From Tsuneonella litorea (lineage in GTDB: Bacteria > Pseudomonadota > Alphaproteobacteria > Sphingomonadales > Sphingomonadaceae): 64,000 nt of DNA. The DNA lies in assembly GCF_025154015.1 (NCBI RefSeq), contig NZ_JAOAMV010000002.1, positions 434,001-498,000 on the forward strand, read 5' to 3'. Position numbers and translations under genes: made by a program. Of this stretch, positions 45,401-54,516 are shown piece after piece. Each line of letters begins with the position of its first letter. Position 1 is the stretch's first letter. The notes under the pieces were generated by a model. The model was not told where the DNA came from. It searched no databases and was given only the letters and a program-made list of their open reading frames with translations.

Positions 45401-46488
45401 GCACCCCGAGCCCCGAGATCAAGGACGCGACCGCCGCCTTCACCGGCACGGTCGAGCCGTCCGCCGCCGACCACCTCGACGAAGGCAGGCTGACCCAGTG
45501 GATGGAAGCCAACGTCGAGGGGTTCGAGGGACCGCTCAGCCAGGGCAAGTTCAAGGGCGGCCAGTCGAACCCGACCTACAAGATCTCGACCCCGAACAAG
45601 GACTACGTCCTGCGCCGCAAGCCGTTCGGAAAGCTGCTGCCGAGCGCGCACGCGGTCGATCGCGAGTTCCGGGTCCAGTCGGGCCTGCACAAGGTCGGCT
45701 TTCCGGTGGCAAGGCAGTACGGACTTTGCACCGACGACGACGTGATCGGGTCGTGGTTCTACGTCATGGACATGGTCGACGGGCGGACGATCTGGGACGG
45801 CGCGATGCCGGGCGCCAGCCCGGAGGAACGCCGCGCGGTCTATTTCGAGATGACCGACACCCTGGCCGCCCTGCACAACGTCGACCTCGGCGAGGCGGGG
45901 CTCGAGGACTACGGCAAGCCGGGCAACTACTTCGGCCGCCAGGTCGACCGGTGGACCAAGCAGTACCGGTTGTCGGAAACCGATCACCTGCCATCGATGG
46001 AAAAGCTGATCGCATACCTGCCCGCGACCTTGCCCGAGCAGACCCGCACGAGCGTGGTCCACGGCGATTACCGCATCGACAACATGATCTTCGCGCATGA
46101 CCGCGCACAAGTCCTCGCGGTGCTCGACTGGGAGCTTTCGACGCTCGGCGACCCGATGTCCGATTTCACGTACCTATGCATGATGTACGTCACCGAGAAC
46201 GGCGGGCGGTCGGGCGTGATGGACCTCGATCGGAAGGCGCTCGGCATTCCCGAGCTCGACGAACTGGTGGACCGCTACTGCGCCGCGACCGACCGCACCG
46301 AAGTGCCCGACATGAACTGGTACTTCGCCTACAACTTCTTCCGCCTCGCGGGCATTCTCCAGGGCATCAAGAAGCGGGTGATCGACGGCACCGCGAGCTC
46401 GGCCCACGCAAAGGCGCAGTCCGAACGGGTCGGTCCGCTGGCCGACAAGGCGTGGGAATTCGCGAAGAAGGCCGGCGCTTCGGATTGA
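45397..46488 (+). CDS. APH-fold phosphotransferase (ACAD10/11 kinase-like)
   Basis: This 363-residue kinase-like protein has the N-terminal KFKGGQSNPTYKIS nucleotide-loop region, YVLRRKP, the catalytic loop VVHGDYRIDNMIF and the metal-binding VLDWELSTLGDP. These are typical of the aminoglycoside-phosphotransferase family found fused to dehydrogenases in ACAD10/11. In the levulinate pathway of Pseudomonas putida a protein of this fold (LvaA) phosphorylates 4-hydroxyacyl-CoA. It starts at a GTG overlapping the previous stop. I infer an acyl-CoA substrate rather than an antibiotic. Confidence 0.9.
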   Translation: MSTPSPEIKDATAAFTGTVEPSAADHLDEGRLTQWMEANVEGFEGPLSQGKFKGGQSNPTYKISTPNKDYVLRRKPFGKLLPSAHAVDREFRVQSGLHKVGFPVARQYGLCTDDDVIGSWFYVMDMVDGRTIWDGAMPGASPEERRAVYFEMTDTLAALHNVDLGEAGLEDYGKPGNYFGRQVDRWTKQYRLSETDHLPSMEKLIAYLPATLPEQTRTSVVHGDYRIDNMIFAHDRAQVLAVLDWELSTLGDPMSDFTYLCMMYVTENGGRSGVMDLDRKALGIPELDELVDRYCAATDRTEVPDMNWYFAYNFFRLAGILQGIKKRVIDGTASSAHAKAQSERVGPLADKAWEFAKKAGASD

Positions 46489-46503
46489 CGAGGCGGCGGC
46501 GGC

Positions 46504-48888
46504 TCAGAAGGCCTTCGTCCACCTGACCGCGACGCCCTTGTCGTCCGGAGCCGATGCCACGTGGGCGGGGTCCCTGCGGTAAAAGAGGCTGGCCGCGGCA
46601 CTGCCGCCAAACAGATGCCCGGCCCAGGCGATCTCTCCGTCGATTTCGCGCCCCGATGGCGACAGCGCGATCGTCCGCACTCCGTAGGTGGGTGAGAGTG
46701 TCGCATAGTCGTAGCCGACCGGAAGGTTCAGCGAGAGCCCGCCGCTTTCGACGCGCAGCGGTTGCGATATGCGGACCGCCAGGCTGTCCCTCGCCGTGGC
46801 GAAGCCCCGCTTCGCGAGGTCGAGCGACCACGCCCGGCTGATAAACTCCGATCCGGCGCCGATCGCCCCGGCATGATCGGCCCGCGTCCATCCCTGGCGC
46901 GCGGTTCCGCCCAGCCGCCAACCTTCGGCAATCTTCCAGCCCACGCGCGCGTCGGCGAACAGCGTGCGTGCGCCGCCGGCCCCCACCACGTCGTGGAAGA
47001 ATGCCCCGAGCACCGTCCGCTCCTCGTTGAGCCAGGTCAGGCCGAGTGCCGCTTCCACGTTGCCGAAGCGCCGATCGGCCTCGAGCCCGAAGCTCGAAAG
47101 ACCATGCGCCTCGCGCCGGCGGCCCAGTGCACCGTCCATCACCCGCAACGTTCCGAGCCAGGCGCTGCCACGCTCGGCGTTGGCGGTCAGTCCCCAGCGG
47201 CCGAACTCCTGGCGATAGGCAAGCGCCGCCTGTCCTCGCGCGGCGAAACCCGGTCCGCCGCGCGCATCGCCTGCGATGAGGAACGCCGGGCGATGCTGTC
47301 CCTGCAACTGCGCGACAAGCCCGTCCGCACCTTCGCGGAAGGCGAATCCCAGGCGCTTGCCGGGCGCCAGAACTGTGGCGGCCCGGGCAGCCAGCACGCG
47401 CGCGGCCTCCGCATCCTGCCGCTCCAGGCGCAACTGTGCCGGCCAGGCACCCCTGCCGCCCGTTTGGCTGGCGACCGAGAACGCCAGGCTGAGCGATTCG
47501 CTGCCGCCACCGACCCGGCGTGCGCCTTGGTCGAGCGCGCCCAGCAGGCGGGGCGCCGCGGCTGCGTCGTGCATTCCCTGTCCCAGGTCCGTCCCGTACG
47601 CGCGCCCGTAGGAATCGAGGATCACCGTGTGCGCGCTTGCCCGCAACAGGGCATCGCCCATCGGCGCCGATCCGATCGCGGTGTCGTCGTTCAGCGCGAC
47701 CGCCGTCGTGCCACCGGCAAGCGTGGTCGTCCCCATCGGCGCGAAGGCGGCGGCAATGTCGAGAATGCCGCGGCCATAGGTCGTGTCGATGCCGATCGCC
47801 CCCGCGTCGCGCGCGCTCCTCAGCAGGATGTCCACCATCTGCGCCCCGGTGAGGTTGGGGAAAGCCTGCTTGAGCAGCGCCACCGCTCCGGCGACCTGCG
47901 GGGCGGAAAAGCTGGTTCCCGACAGCACGGTCACGAAGTTGCCGCTCGGCCCGCTCTCGACCTTGAGCACGCCGTTTTCATAGACGCAGCACACCCGCTC
48001 GCCGAGCGCGGACAGGAACCAGTTCGCCTGGCTGCCCGCGCGGTTGCTGAAGCTCGAGAAACGCCCGGCATCGTCGACCGAGCCGACGATGATGACATTC
48101 GCGCCGCCGGCGTTGCGGACCCCGGCGGCGAACGGATTGGGCTGGTTCGGGTCGATCGCCGGATCGCTCCCGTCGCCCTCGTTGCCGGCCGCGACCACGA
48201 TCACCACGCCAGCTGTCACTGCGCGCTGCACCGCGTTGAGCAGGCTTGCGCTGGGCGCATCCCCGCCGAGGCTGAGGTTGATGACCGTCGCGCCAGCCGC
48301 CACGGCGCGATCGATTCCCGCCGCGATGTCGCGATCCTTGAAGACGCACCCGTCGGTCGTCGAGGTACTCGAAGCGCAGCTTCCCGGTTCGTCCGCCCGC
48401 AGCGCGATGACCGTGGCATCGAAGGCGATTCCCATGATTCCGGTGCTGTTGCGGGCAGCGGCGGCGATCATGCCGACGTTGGTGCCGTGATCGTCGAACG
48501 CCTCGACGGTGCCGTTGCCAGCAACGTCGGAACTGGCCGGGTCGAGACGCCCGGCAAATTCCGGGCTGTCGGTGTCGATCCCGGTATCGACCACGGCGAT
48601 CTTGACGCCCGAGCCGGTGGCGCCCTGCGCCCACGCGGTCGGGGCGTTGTGGAACCCAGGCCCGTCCGACCTGCGGAATTCCGGCGTATCGAAGGACGCT
48701 GCCGGCGTCGGCGTCGGGCTTGGCGATGGCGTCGGGCTGGGCGCCGGAGATGGCGTGGGCGTGGGTCCGGGCGTACTGATCACGCCGCCCCCACCGGCTC
48801 CTCCGCCTCCGCCGCAAGCCGTCACGCTCATGAGGGCGGCCAAGGCGCATCCCAATTCCCAGCGAACCATCCGCCGCCCGTTCGTCAT
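46504..48888 (-). CDS. Lipidated subtilase autotransporter
   Basis: This 794-residue protein combines a lipoprotein signal (lipobox Cys25, VTAC), a glycine and Pro/Thr/Ser linker (26-62), an S8 subtilisin domain (about 90-380) and a C-terminal autotransporter beta-barrel (about 540-794, ending in Phe). The catalytic residues are Asp101 (VVDTGID), His134 (DDHGTNVG) and Ser326 (SGTSFSAP), with the oxyanion Asn near 236. The barrel would carry the protease across the outer membrane. Lipidated S8 autotransporters such as neisserial NalP are known. It is transcribed alone. Confidence 0.92.
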   Translation of the reverse strand: MTNGRRMVRWELGCALAALMSVTACGGGGGAGGGGVISTPGPTPTPSPAPSPTPSPSPTPTPAASFDTPEFRRSDGPGFHNAPTAWAQGATGSGVKIAVVDTGIDTDSPEFAGRLDPASSDVAGNGTVEAFDDHGTNVGMIAAAARNSTGIMGIAFDATVIALRADEPGSCASSTSTTDGCVFKDRDIAAGIDRAVAAGATVINLSLGGDAPSASLLNAVQRAVTAGVVIVVAAGNEGDGSDPAIDPNQPNPFAAGVRNAGGANVIIVGSVDDAGRFSSFSNRAGSQANWFLSALGERVCCVYENGVLKVESGPSGNFVTVLSGTSFSAPQVAGAVALLKQAFPNLTGAQMVDILLRSARDAGAIGIDTTYGRGILDIAAAFAPMGTTTLAGGTTAVALNDDTAIGSAPMGDALLRASAHTVILDSYGRAYGTDLGQGMHDAAAAPRLLGALDQGARRVGGGSESLSLAFSVASQTGGRGAWPAQLRLERQDAEAARVLAARAATVLAPGKRLGFAFREGADGLVAQLQGQHRPAFLIAGDARGGPGFAARGQAALAYRQEFGRWGLTANAERGSAWLGTLRVMDGALGRRREAHGLSSFGLEADRRFGNVEAALGLTWLNEERTVLGAFFHDVVGAGGARTLFADARVGWKIAEGWRLGGTARQGWTRADHAGAIGAGSEFISRAWSLDLAKRGFATARDSLAVRISQPLRVESGGLSLNLPVGYDYATLSPTYGVRTIALSPSGREIDGEIAWAGHLFGGSAAASLFYRRDPAHVASAPDDKGVAVRWTKAF

Positions 48889-49066
48889 AGTGTGTCGCGT
48901 CCCCGAAAGTTGCTTCTAGCTTGCAGAGCATGGTTGAAGAAGTGCTGAACGAGGCCGCTCGGCGACCGGGGCCGCGGGCGTAGCAGATCGCACCTCGTCT
49001 CTTGCCCCGCCCCATGCGCGCCGCTAGCGCCGGATCCGCAACGCCTTTTCCGGGAGCTCCCTCGCC

Positions 49067-49906
49067 ATGTCCGCCGATCTCGAGACCGCCATCAATGCCG
49101 CGTGGGAGGACCGTGCCAACGTCACGCCCGGCAGCAGCGAGGTTCGCGAAGTCGTTGAACAGGCACTGGAGCTGCTCGATTCCGGGCAGGCTCGGGTCGC
49201 CGAGCCTGACGGAGCGGGCGGGTGGAAGGTCAACGAATGGCTGAAAAAGGCCGTCCTGCTGAGCTTCCGACTCAACGACAACCAGGTGATGGACGGTGCC
49301 AGCGCCGGCGCGCCGGCATACGACAAGGTCACGCTCAAGTTCACCGGGTGGAGCGAAAACCGCTTCCGCGAGGCGGGCTTTCGCGTCGTTCCGGGAGCGG
49401 TGGTGCGCCGCGGCAGCCACATAGGCCGGGGCGTGGTCGTGATGCCGAGTTTCGTCAATATCGGCGCCTACGTGGGCGACGGCACGATGGTCGATACCTG
49501 GGTGACCGTGGGCAGCTGCGCGCAGATCGGGCGTAACGTGCACCTGTCGGGCGGGGTGGGCATCGGCGGCGTGCTCGAACCGCTGCAGGCAGGCCCCGTG
49601 GTGATCGAGGACGGTTGCTTCATCGGCGCGCGCTCCGAAGTCGTCGAAGGCGTGCGCGTGTGCGAAGGCGCGGTCCTGTCGATGGGCGTCTTCATCGGCG
49701 CGTCGACCAAGATCGTCGACCGCAAGACGGGCGAGGTCCATGTCGGGCGGGTGCCGCCCTACTCGGTGGTCGTTCCGGGATCTCTGCCGGGCAAGCCCCT
49801 GCCCGACGGTTCCCCTGGGCCGAGCCTCTACTGTGCCGTGATCGTCAAGACGGTCGACGCGCAGACCCGCGCCAAGACCGGGATCAACGAACTGCTGCGC
49901 GATTGA
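49067..49906 (+). CDS. dapD: Tetrahydrodipicolinate N-succinyltransferase
   Basis: This 279-residue left-handed beta-helix acyltransferase catalyses the succinylation step of lysine and diaminopimelate synthesis. Hexapeptide repeats run from about 100 to 240 ([41 protein letters not shown]). [19 protein letters not shown] precedes them. The usual dapE does not follow here. Confidence 0.96.
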   Translation: MSADLETAINAAWEDRANVTPGSSEVREVVEQALELLDSGQARVAEPDGAGGWKVNEWLKKAVLLSFRLNDNQVMDGASAGAPAYDKVTLKFTGWSENRFREAGFRVVPGAVVRRGSHIGRGVVVMPSFVNIGAYVGDGTMVDTWVTVGSCAQIGRNVHLSGGVGIGGVLEPLQAGPVVIEDGCFIGARSEVVEGVRVCEGAVLSMGVFIGASTKIVDRKTGEVHVGRVPPYSVVVPGSLPGKPLPDGSPGPSLYCAVIVKTVDAQTRAKTGINELLRD

Positions 49907-49977
49907 GGAACCGCCGTGCGGGCCAATCGTAGAAGGCAAACAGGGTCGCGGACCCGTGCGAGGGAGGTTGGTCAGTC

Positions 49978-50289
49978 ATGGAACGTCGCGGCGATCAGAT
50001 AGTCGAAACCGAAACCGAGGCGAGCGCCGGTTCGAAGGAAGGCGTTGTCCGGTGGGTCCTGATCATCGGCACGCTTCTCGCGATCGGGTTCCTCACCATC
50101 ATCTGGGTGACGGGCGCCGCCACCCAGGGCGATGTCGAGGAAGAGGCGACCGTCAGCGGGATCATCGAAAGCCAGGCGGACGCGCCCGCGGACGTCATCT
50201 TGAGTGACGATGTCGATGCGGTGACCGACGCGCCGGTCGAGCCGGTCGAGCCGGCGGCACAGGCGGACGTGCGCACCGACGGACAATAG
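49978..50289 (+). CDS. Small single-span membrane protein, unknown
   Basis: This 103-residue protein has a charged N-terminus, one transmembrane helix (about 24-46, VVRWVLIIGTLLAIGFLTIIWV) and an acidic tail rich in Asp, Glu, Pro and Val. A GGGAGG-type site precedes the ATG. No family is recognised. It begins a row of closely spaced small genes. Confidence 0.7.
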   Translation: MERRGDQIVETETEASAGSKEGVVRWVLIIGTLLAIGFLTIIWVTGAATQGDVEEEATVSGIIESQADAPADVILSDDVDAVTDAPVEPVEPAAQADVRTDGQ

Positions 50290-50292
50290 GCC

Positions 50293-50520
50293 GTGGCAGA
50301 AACGCCGAACAGTTTCCGCACCGGCCAGAAGGTTCGCTGGAACTGGGCCGGCGGGACAGGCCAAGGCACGATTGCAGAGCGTTTTGAAAGGCGCGTCGAG
50401 CGCACTATCGACGGAACCGAGGTCGTGCGGAACGGAAGCGCCGACGACCCCGCCTACCTGATCGAACAGGAAGACGGGGACAGGGTTCTCAAACTGGGAT
50501 CGGAGCTGGACGGGGGATAG
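50293..50520 (+). CDS. DUF2945 / HVA1-type Tudor-like small protein
   Basis: This 75-residue protein starts at a GTG 3 nt after the previous stop. The pattern FRTGQKVRWNWAGGTGQGTI followed by DDPAYLIEQEDGDRVLKLGSEL is typical of the DUF2945/hypervirulence-associated family, a small beta-barrel with Tudor-like fold. Function is unknown; members often lie among stress genes. Confidence 0.78.
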   Translation: MAETPNSFRTGQKVRWNWAGGTGQGTIAERFERRVERTIDGTEVVRNGSADDPAYLIEQEDGDRVLKLGSELDGG

Positions 50521-50540
50521 ACATCAAGGAGTCGCCCATC

Positions 50541-50726
50541 ATGCCCGCACAATCCAAAGCTCAGCAAAAGGCCGCCGGAGCCGCCCTCTCGGCCAAGCGC
50601 GGCGATACCAAGGTCGGGGACCTCAAGGGCGCGTCGAAGGACATGTACGATTCGATGAGCGAGGACGAACTCGAGGATCTCGCCGAAACCGACCGGGAAG
50701 GACTGCCGGAGAAGAAGGATTCGTGA
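50541..50726 (+). CDS. DUF3008 family small protein
   Basis: This 61-residue hydrophilic protein matches the DUF3008 pattern: AQQKAAGAALSAKRG, then LKGASKDMYDSMSEDELEDLA. It has AAGGAG before its ATG. Members are small, charged, probably cytosolic proteins of unknown role, common in alphaproteobacteria. Confidence 0.82.
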   Translation: MPAQSKAQQKAAGAALSAKRGDTKVGDLKGASKDMYDSMSEDELEDLAETDREGLPEKKDS

Positions 50727-51139
50727 CCGGCCTGCGCCGGTTCCTCGATGCGCAGGAAGGCGGGGTTTACGAGACGGCCCTCGATGAACTCCGGGCGGGC
50801 GCAAAACGCAGTCACTGGATGTGGTTCGTCTTTCCCCAGATCGCGGGCCTCGGCCGAAGCGACTTGGCGCACCGCTATGCCATCGAAGGCAAGGACGAGG
50901 CCGCCGCTTATGCGCGGCACCATGTCCTCGGATCGCGTCTCGCGGCCTGCACCGATGCCATGCTGTCGTGGCGCGGCAAGCGGAGCGCCGAGGCTATCCT
51001 CGGCCCGGCCGACGCGCGCAAGTTCCATAGCTCGATGACGCTGTTCGCGGCCTGCGCACCGGACCCCGCCGCCTTCGCCGGCGCGCTCGATGCGTTCTAC
51101 GCCGGCCAGCGCGATCCGGCCACGATGGAGAGGTTATGA
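50723..51139 (+). CDS. DUF1810 family protein
   Basis: This 138-residue protein carries the DUF1810 hallmark SHWMWFVFPQIAGLGRS near residue 32 and a conserved HHVLGSRL. The fold is related to NADAR-like proteins. It starts at a GTG overlapping the DUF3008 stop and ends overlapping the channel gene. Function is unknown. Confidence 0.85.
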   Translation: MTGLRRFLDAQEGGVYETALDELRAGAKRSHWMWFVFPQIAGLGRSDLAHRYAIEGKDEAAAYARHHVLGSRLAACTDAMLSWRGKRSAEAILGPADARKFHSSMTLFAACAPDPAAFAGALDAFYAGQRDPATMERL

Positions 51140-51645
51140 ACGAGCTTCCCAGCGATCAGCAGGTCATCGACGCCACGTTCAACCTCCAGCTGGCGGTGGG
51201 TGCCGGAATGATCGCACTGTGCGTGGTGATCCACGGGCTGGGCCTGTTCACGCTCCAGCGGGTCATGCGCAGCGAGGCGGCAGAGGAGCGTTTTCGGCAC
51301 CTCGAACCCTTGAGCTTCCGTGGGGCGTTCTTCACGCTGCTGGTGGTATTCGCGCTGATCTTCATCCACTTCGTCGAGATTTGGCTCTTCGCGTTCCTGT
51401 ACGATTTCGTCGGCGCGCAGTGGAGCTTCCAGAACGCGCTCTATTTCTCGACCATCAGCTACGCGACCATCGGCTACAACGATGCCTCGATCGCGCACGA
51501 GTGGCGGATGGTCGGCGCGCTCGAGGGCGTTCTCGGGGTGATACTGCTCGGCTGGTCGACCGCGTTCTTCGTGCGCGTGCTGGGCCGGATCGAGGATACA
51601 GGACACGCCCGCTCACCCCCGCGATCGCTGGACGAGGAGCCCTAG
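51136..51645 (+). CDS. Two-helix ion-channel domain protein
   Basis: This 169-residue membrane protein has three or four hydrophobic helices and a pore loop between the last two. The filter region reads YATIGYND, close to the TIGYGD filter of potassium channels but with Asn replacing the second Gly. It belongs to the Ion_trans_2-type group. It starts at ATGA overlapping the DUF1810 gene, and its stop overlaps the convergent dipeptidase gene by 4 bp. Confidence 0.8.
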   Translation: MNELPSDQQVIDATFNLQLAVGAGMIALCVVIHGLGLFTLQRVMRSEAAEERFRHLEPLSFRGAFFTLLVVFALIFIHFVEIWLFAFLYDFVGAQWSFQNALYFSTISYATIGYNDASIAHEWRMVGALEGVLGVILLGWSTAFFVRVLGRIEDTGHARSPPRSLDEEP

Positions 51646-52898
51646 AACACGGTGGGGTTCTCGATCGGCGGATCGTTCCGGTGGGCGGCCGCGAAGGACT
51701 CCGCAGCGCGCAGGACGCGGGCAACGTTGCCACCGGCGATCTTCTGCAGGTCCGCCTTGCCGTATCCCCGCCGGGCAAGCTCGGTGAACAGCGCGGGATA
51801 GCCGGCGACGTCCTCCGCGCCGACCGGCCCGGTGTCCATCCCGTCGTAATCCCCGCCGATGCCCACGTGGTCGATCCCCGCTAGGTCACGGATGTGATCG
51901 ATGTGGTCGGCCCAGTCCGAAACCGTCGCCAACACCTCGGGATGTGTCCTGCCCCACTCCGCCATCCCGTCGGCGACCGCTCGGGGATCCCCGGGCCATA
52001 GCGTTTCCAGTCGCGCCTCTTCGGCCGCCCCCGCGGCCAACCATTGCCGGCGCGCCTCGCTAAGGAACGTGGGGTAACCGACCGCCATCACGACGCCGCC
52101 GTTCGACTTGAGGCGCGCCAGCACGCTGTCGGGCACGTTGCGCGCGTGCCCGTTGACCGCGCGCGCGCCCGAGTGGCTGAAGATCACCGGCGCCCTGGCG
52201 ACGTCGAGCGCATCCATCATGGTTTTCTCGCTGACGTGGCTTAGGTCGACCAGCATGCCGAGCCGGTTCATCTCGCGTACGACGTCCTTGCCCAGCGGCG
52301 TCAAGCCGCCGTGCGCGGGCGCATCGGTCGCGCTGTCCGCCCACGGCGTGTTCCGCGAATGGGTGAGGGTCATGTAGCGCGCGCCCAGCGCATACATCTG
52401 GCGCAGGACCGCGAGACTCGATCCGATCGAGTGACCGCCCTCCAGGCCCAGAAGCGAGGCAACCTTCCCGGCCTTCATCGCCTTCGCCGCTCCGTCCGCG
52501 GTGGTCACCAGGGCCAGCTGGCCGGGGTGGCGCGCGATGAGGCGCTTCATCACGTCGATCTGCTCGATCGTCGCCTGGACCGCCTGTTGTTCGCCGAGGT
52601 TCGCACTTACGTATACCGACCAGAACTGCGCGCCCAGCCGCCCTTTGGCGATGCGCGAAAGGTCGGTGTGCATCGGCGCGCTCCCGCGGTCGGGTTCACC
52701 GGTGTTCGAGGTGTCGGAAAAATCGAAATCGTCGAGAACGTTGCGGTAACGCTGTCGCAGTTGCTCGGGCACGTCGTTGTGCCCGTCCCACACGGGGGTA
52801 TCGCGAAGCGCCGCTGCCGCCACGTCCTCGGGGGCGGGCGCGGCGTGACCGACGCTTGCGATCGCGACCATCGCAATCGCTACGAAGTGGGGACGCAT
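51642..52898 (-). CDS. Membrane dipeptidase (renal dipeptidase family, M19)
   Basis: This 418-residue secreted zinc peptidase has a signal peptide (about 1-19, ending VGHA). The metal site is visible as WDGHNDVP (HxD), LLGLEGG, DLSHVSE and [25 protein letters not shown] follows. Family members hydrolyse dipeptides, including those containing D-amino acids. The ATG at 52898 gives the signal peptide; the frame upstream has no signal. Confidence 0.93.
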   Translation of the reverse strand: MRPHFVAIAMVAIASVGHAAPAPEDVAAAALRDTPVWDGHNDVPEQLRQRYRNVLDDFDFSDTSNTGEPDRGSAPMHTDLSRIAKGRLGAQFWSVYVSANLGEQQAVQATIEQIDVMKRLIARHPGQLALVTTADGAAKAMKAGKVASLLGLEGGHSIGSSLAVLRQMYALGARYMTLTHSRNTPWADSATDAPAHGGLTPLGKDVVREMNRLGMLVDLSHVSEKTMMDALDVARAPVIFSHSGARAVNGHARNVPDSVLARLKSNGGVVMAVGYPTFLSEARRQWLAAGAAEEARLETLWPGDPRAVADGMAEWGRTHPEVLATVSDWADHIDHIRDLAGIDHVGIGGDYDGMDTGPVGAEDVAGYPALFTELARRGYGKADLQKIAGGNVARVLRAAESFAAAHRNDPPIENPTVF

Positions 52899-53077
52899 CG
52901 ATCTTCTCCTGGCCAGGCGAGGCAACCGGCCCCTTGCCGGGCCGGCGCACCATTCAGCCCGGCAGCCGCCGCGTGGCAAGTCCCCTGTGGGTAACGCCGT
53001 TGCGCTGCCCCTGGGCATCCGGTCGGCCTGCGGGAACCGGCTGCTCCCACAACCTTTGGCAGAGGAGGAGAACTCTC

Positions 53078-53548
53078 ATGACCAAATCGCTTTCCGATAT
53101 TTCCCGGGATATGAAGCAGATCGATTTCTGCACATTGGCGACCCACGCGCCAAACGGTACGATCGGCGCGCGACCCATGAGCAACAACCGCGAGGTCGAT
53201 TTCGACGGCACCAGCCGGTTCTTCACCTATCGCGACCGCCAGATGGTCGCGGACATCGAACGCGATCCGAAGGTCGGGCTGACGTATCTCGGCAGCGCCG
53301 GTCTCAAGGGCATACTGGGCGCGCCGGGCCAGTTCATCCACGTCGAGGGAGAAGCCGAGGTGATTTCCGACAAGGCCCGGTTCGAGAAGCACTGGGACAG
53401 TTCGCTCGACCGGTGGTTCCCCGAGGGGCCCGACACCCCCGGCACGGTCATGCTGCAGGTCACGGCAACCCGCGTCCACTACTGGGACGGAGAGGACGAA
53501 GGCGAAGTTCCGCTTCCCGATCGCACGGCCTCAACCGAAGGCCATTGA
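53078..53548 (+). CDS. Pyridoxamine 5'-phosphate oxidase-like, general stress protein type
   Basis: This 156-residue split-barrel flavin-binding protein resembles the general stress protein 26 group: FCTLATHAPNGTIGARPMSNN near the N-terminus, FFTYRDRQMVADIERDPKVGLTY, and an MLQVTATRVHYWDG end. Such proteins bind FMN, FAD or related cofactors. A GAGGAGGAG site precedes the ATG. The enzymatic role is not known. Confidence 0.87.
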   Translation: MTKSLSDISRDMKQIDFCTLATHAPNGTIGARPMSNNREVDFDGTSRFFTYRDRQMVADIERDPKVGLTYLGSAGLKGILGAPGQFIHVEGEAEVISDKARFEKHWDSSLDRWFPEGPDTPGTVMLQVTATRVHYWDGEDEGEVPLPDRTASTEGH

Positions 53549-53964
53549 CCGCTCAGGGCATCCGCGCAGGGCTGCGCTGGCTGCTGGGGCTGTGCTATGC
53601 GGCAGCGGGCAGCCTGCACCTCGCCGCGCCCGGTCCCTTTCTGAAGATCATGCCCGGCTGGGTGCCTGAACCCGATGTCGTGGTCGCGCTCACGGGGGTG
53701 GCTGAACTCGCCGGAGCCGCTGGACTGCTGCAGGGCTGGTCGCGCGGATTGCGCTATGCTGCGGGGCTGGCCCTGGCGCTCTATGCGGTGTGCGTGTGGC
53801 CTGCCAATTTCAATCACATGGCGATGGACCTGGCGCGGCCGGACGGAGGGCTGGGCCTCGCCTATCACGCGCCGCGGCTGGCATTCCAGCCGATCCTGGT
53901 CTGGCTTGCCTTGTGGACGGGCGAGGTGACCCGATGGCCCCTCGATCGGGCCCACGCGAAGTAA
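53545..53964 (+). CDS. DoxX-like membrane protein
   Basis: This 139-residue protein has four hydrophobic helices and a DoxX-like pattern (GLCYAAAGSLHLAAPGPFLKIMP; LTGVAELAGAAGLL; NFNHMAMDL). It starts at a TTG overlapping the previous stop, so it is coupled to the flavoprotein gene. Function of the family is poorly defined. Confidence 0.8.
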   Translation: MTAQGIRAGLRWLLGLCYAAAGSLHLAAPGPFLKIMPGWVPEPDVVVALTGVAELAGAAGLLQGWSRGLRYAAGLALALYAVCVWPANFNHMAMDLARPDGGLGLAYHAPRLAFQPILVWLALWTGEVTRWPLDRAHAK

Positions 53965-54009
53965 CGCCTCGCGCTGGTCCCCTCGCCCGCCGTAAGGCGT
54001 GACGACCGA

Positions 54010-54261
54010 TCAGCTCATGTGCTTGGAAACGGCACCGGTCATCTTGAACATCGAGATCTGCGCCGGCCCGGTCACCTTGCCGAGCGTGGCGTCGGGGTTG
54101 ATCATGCGCTTGTCGGTCGAGTCCTGAAGGCCGTTCTTCTTGATGTAGTCCCACACCTTCGAAGTGACCTGCGCACGGGTCATCGGACCCTTGCCGACGA
54201 CCGCCTCGAGGTCGTTCGTCAGGTTCACCGGCTTCTGCAGCGCGTTATTCTTGCCAGCCAT
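54010..54261 (-). CDS. SWIB/MDM2 domain protein
   Basis: This 83-residue protein is one SWIB domain: KGPMTRAQVTSKVWDYIKKNGLQD followed by KRMINPDATLGKV. Prokaryotic stand-alone SWIB proteins are common in alphaproteobacteria and chlamydiae and may act on chromosome structure or transcription. I chose the ATG at 54261 because AGGAAAGG lies at a suitable distance; the ATG 6 bp upstream is too close to it. Confidence 0.93.
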   Translation of the reverse strand: MAGKNNALQKPVNLTNDLEAVVGKGPMTRAQVTSKVWDYIKKNGLQDSTDKRMINPDATLGKVTGPAQISMFKMTGAVSKHMS

Positions 54262-54516
54262 GATCATTGTCCTTTCCTGCTTGGCTATGGCGGCAATCCT
54301 AGGCGCTCCACGGTCGCACGGCGAGGGCGCAAGGGCACCGGAAGCGAGTTTTCGACAGGCACGACGGGCATTTCGCCCCGAATTCGCGCAATTTGTCCCC
54401 TCGCCGTGGCTCAGATCCCGCTCAGGAGGCGTTCAGCCGTCATTTCGGAAAAGGCCGGATTGGCCTATGAGGGGCCGCAAGGGGGTCTGCCCCGGACAAT
54501 CGGAAGGCTTTTCACG

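Noticed and set aside
45397-46488. Antibiotic (aminoglycoside) resistance kinase
   Set aside because: The APH fold is shared, but the operon with ACAD10/11-type and alcohol dehydrogenases and the sequence type point to acyl-CoA metabolism.
46762-48948. Open frame of 728 codons on the plus strand
   Set aside because: It is the antisense shadow of the subtilase autotransporter, whose catalytic motifs and barrel end are clear.
48889-49066. Small ORF (17 codons, ATG at 48931) between the autotransporter and dapD
   Set aside because: It is very short, has no good ribosome site and no recognisable motif.
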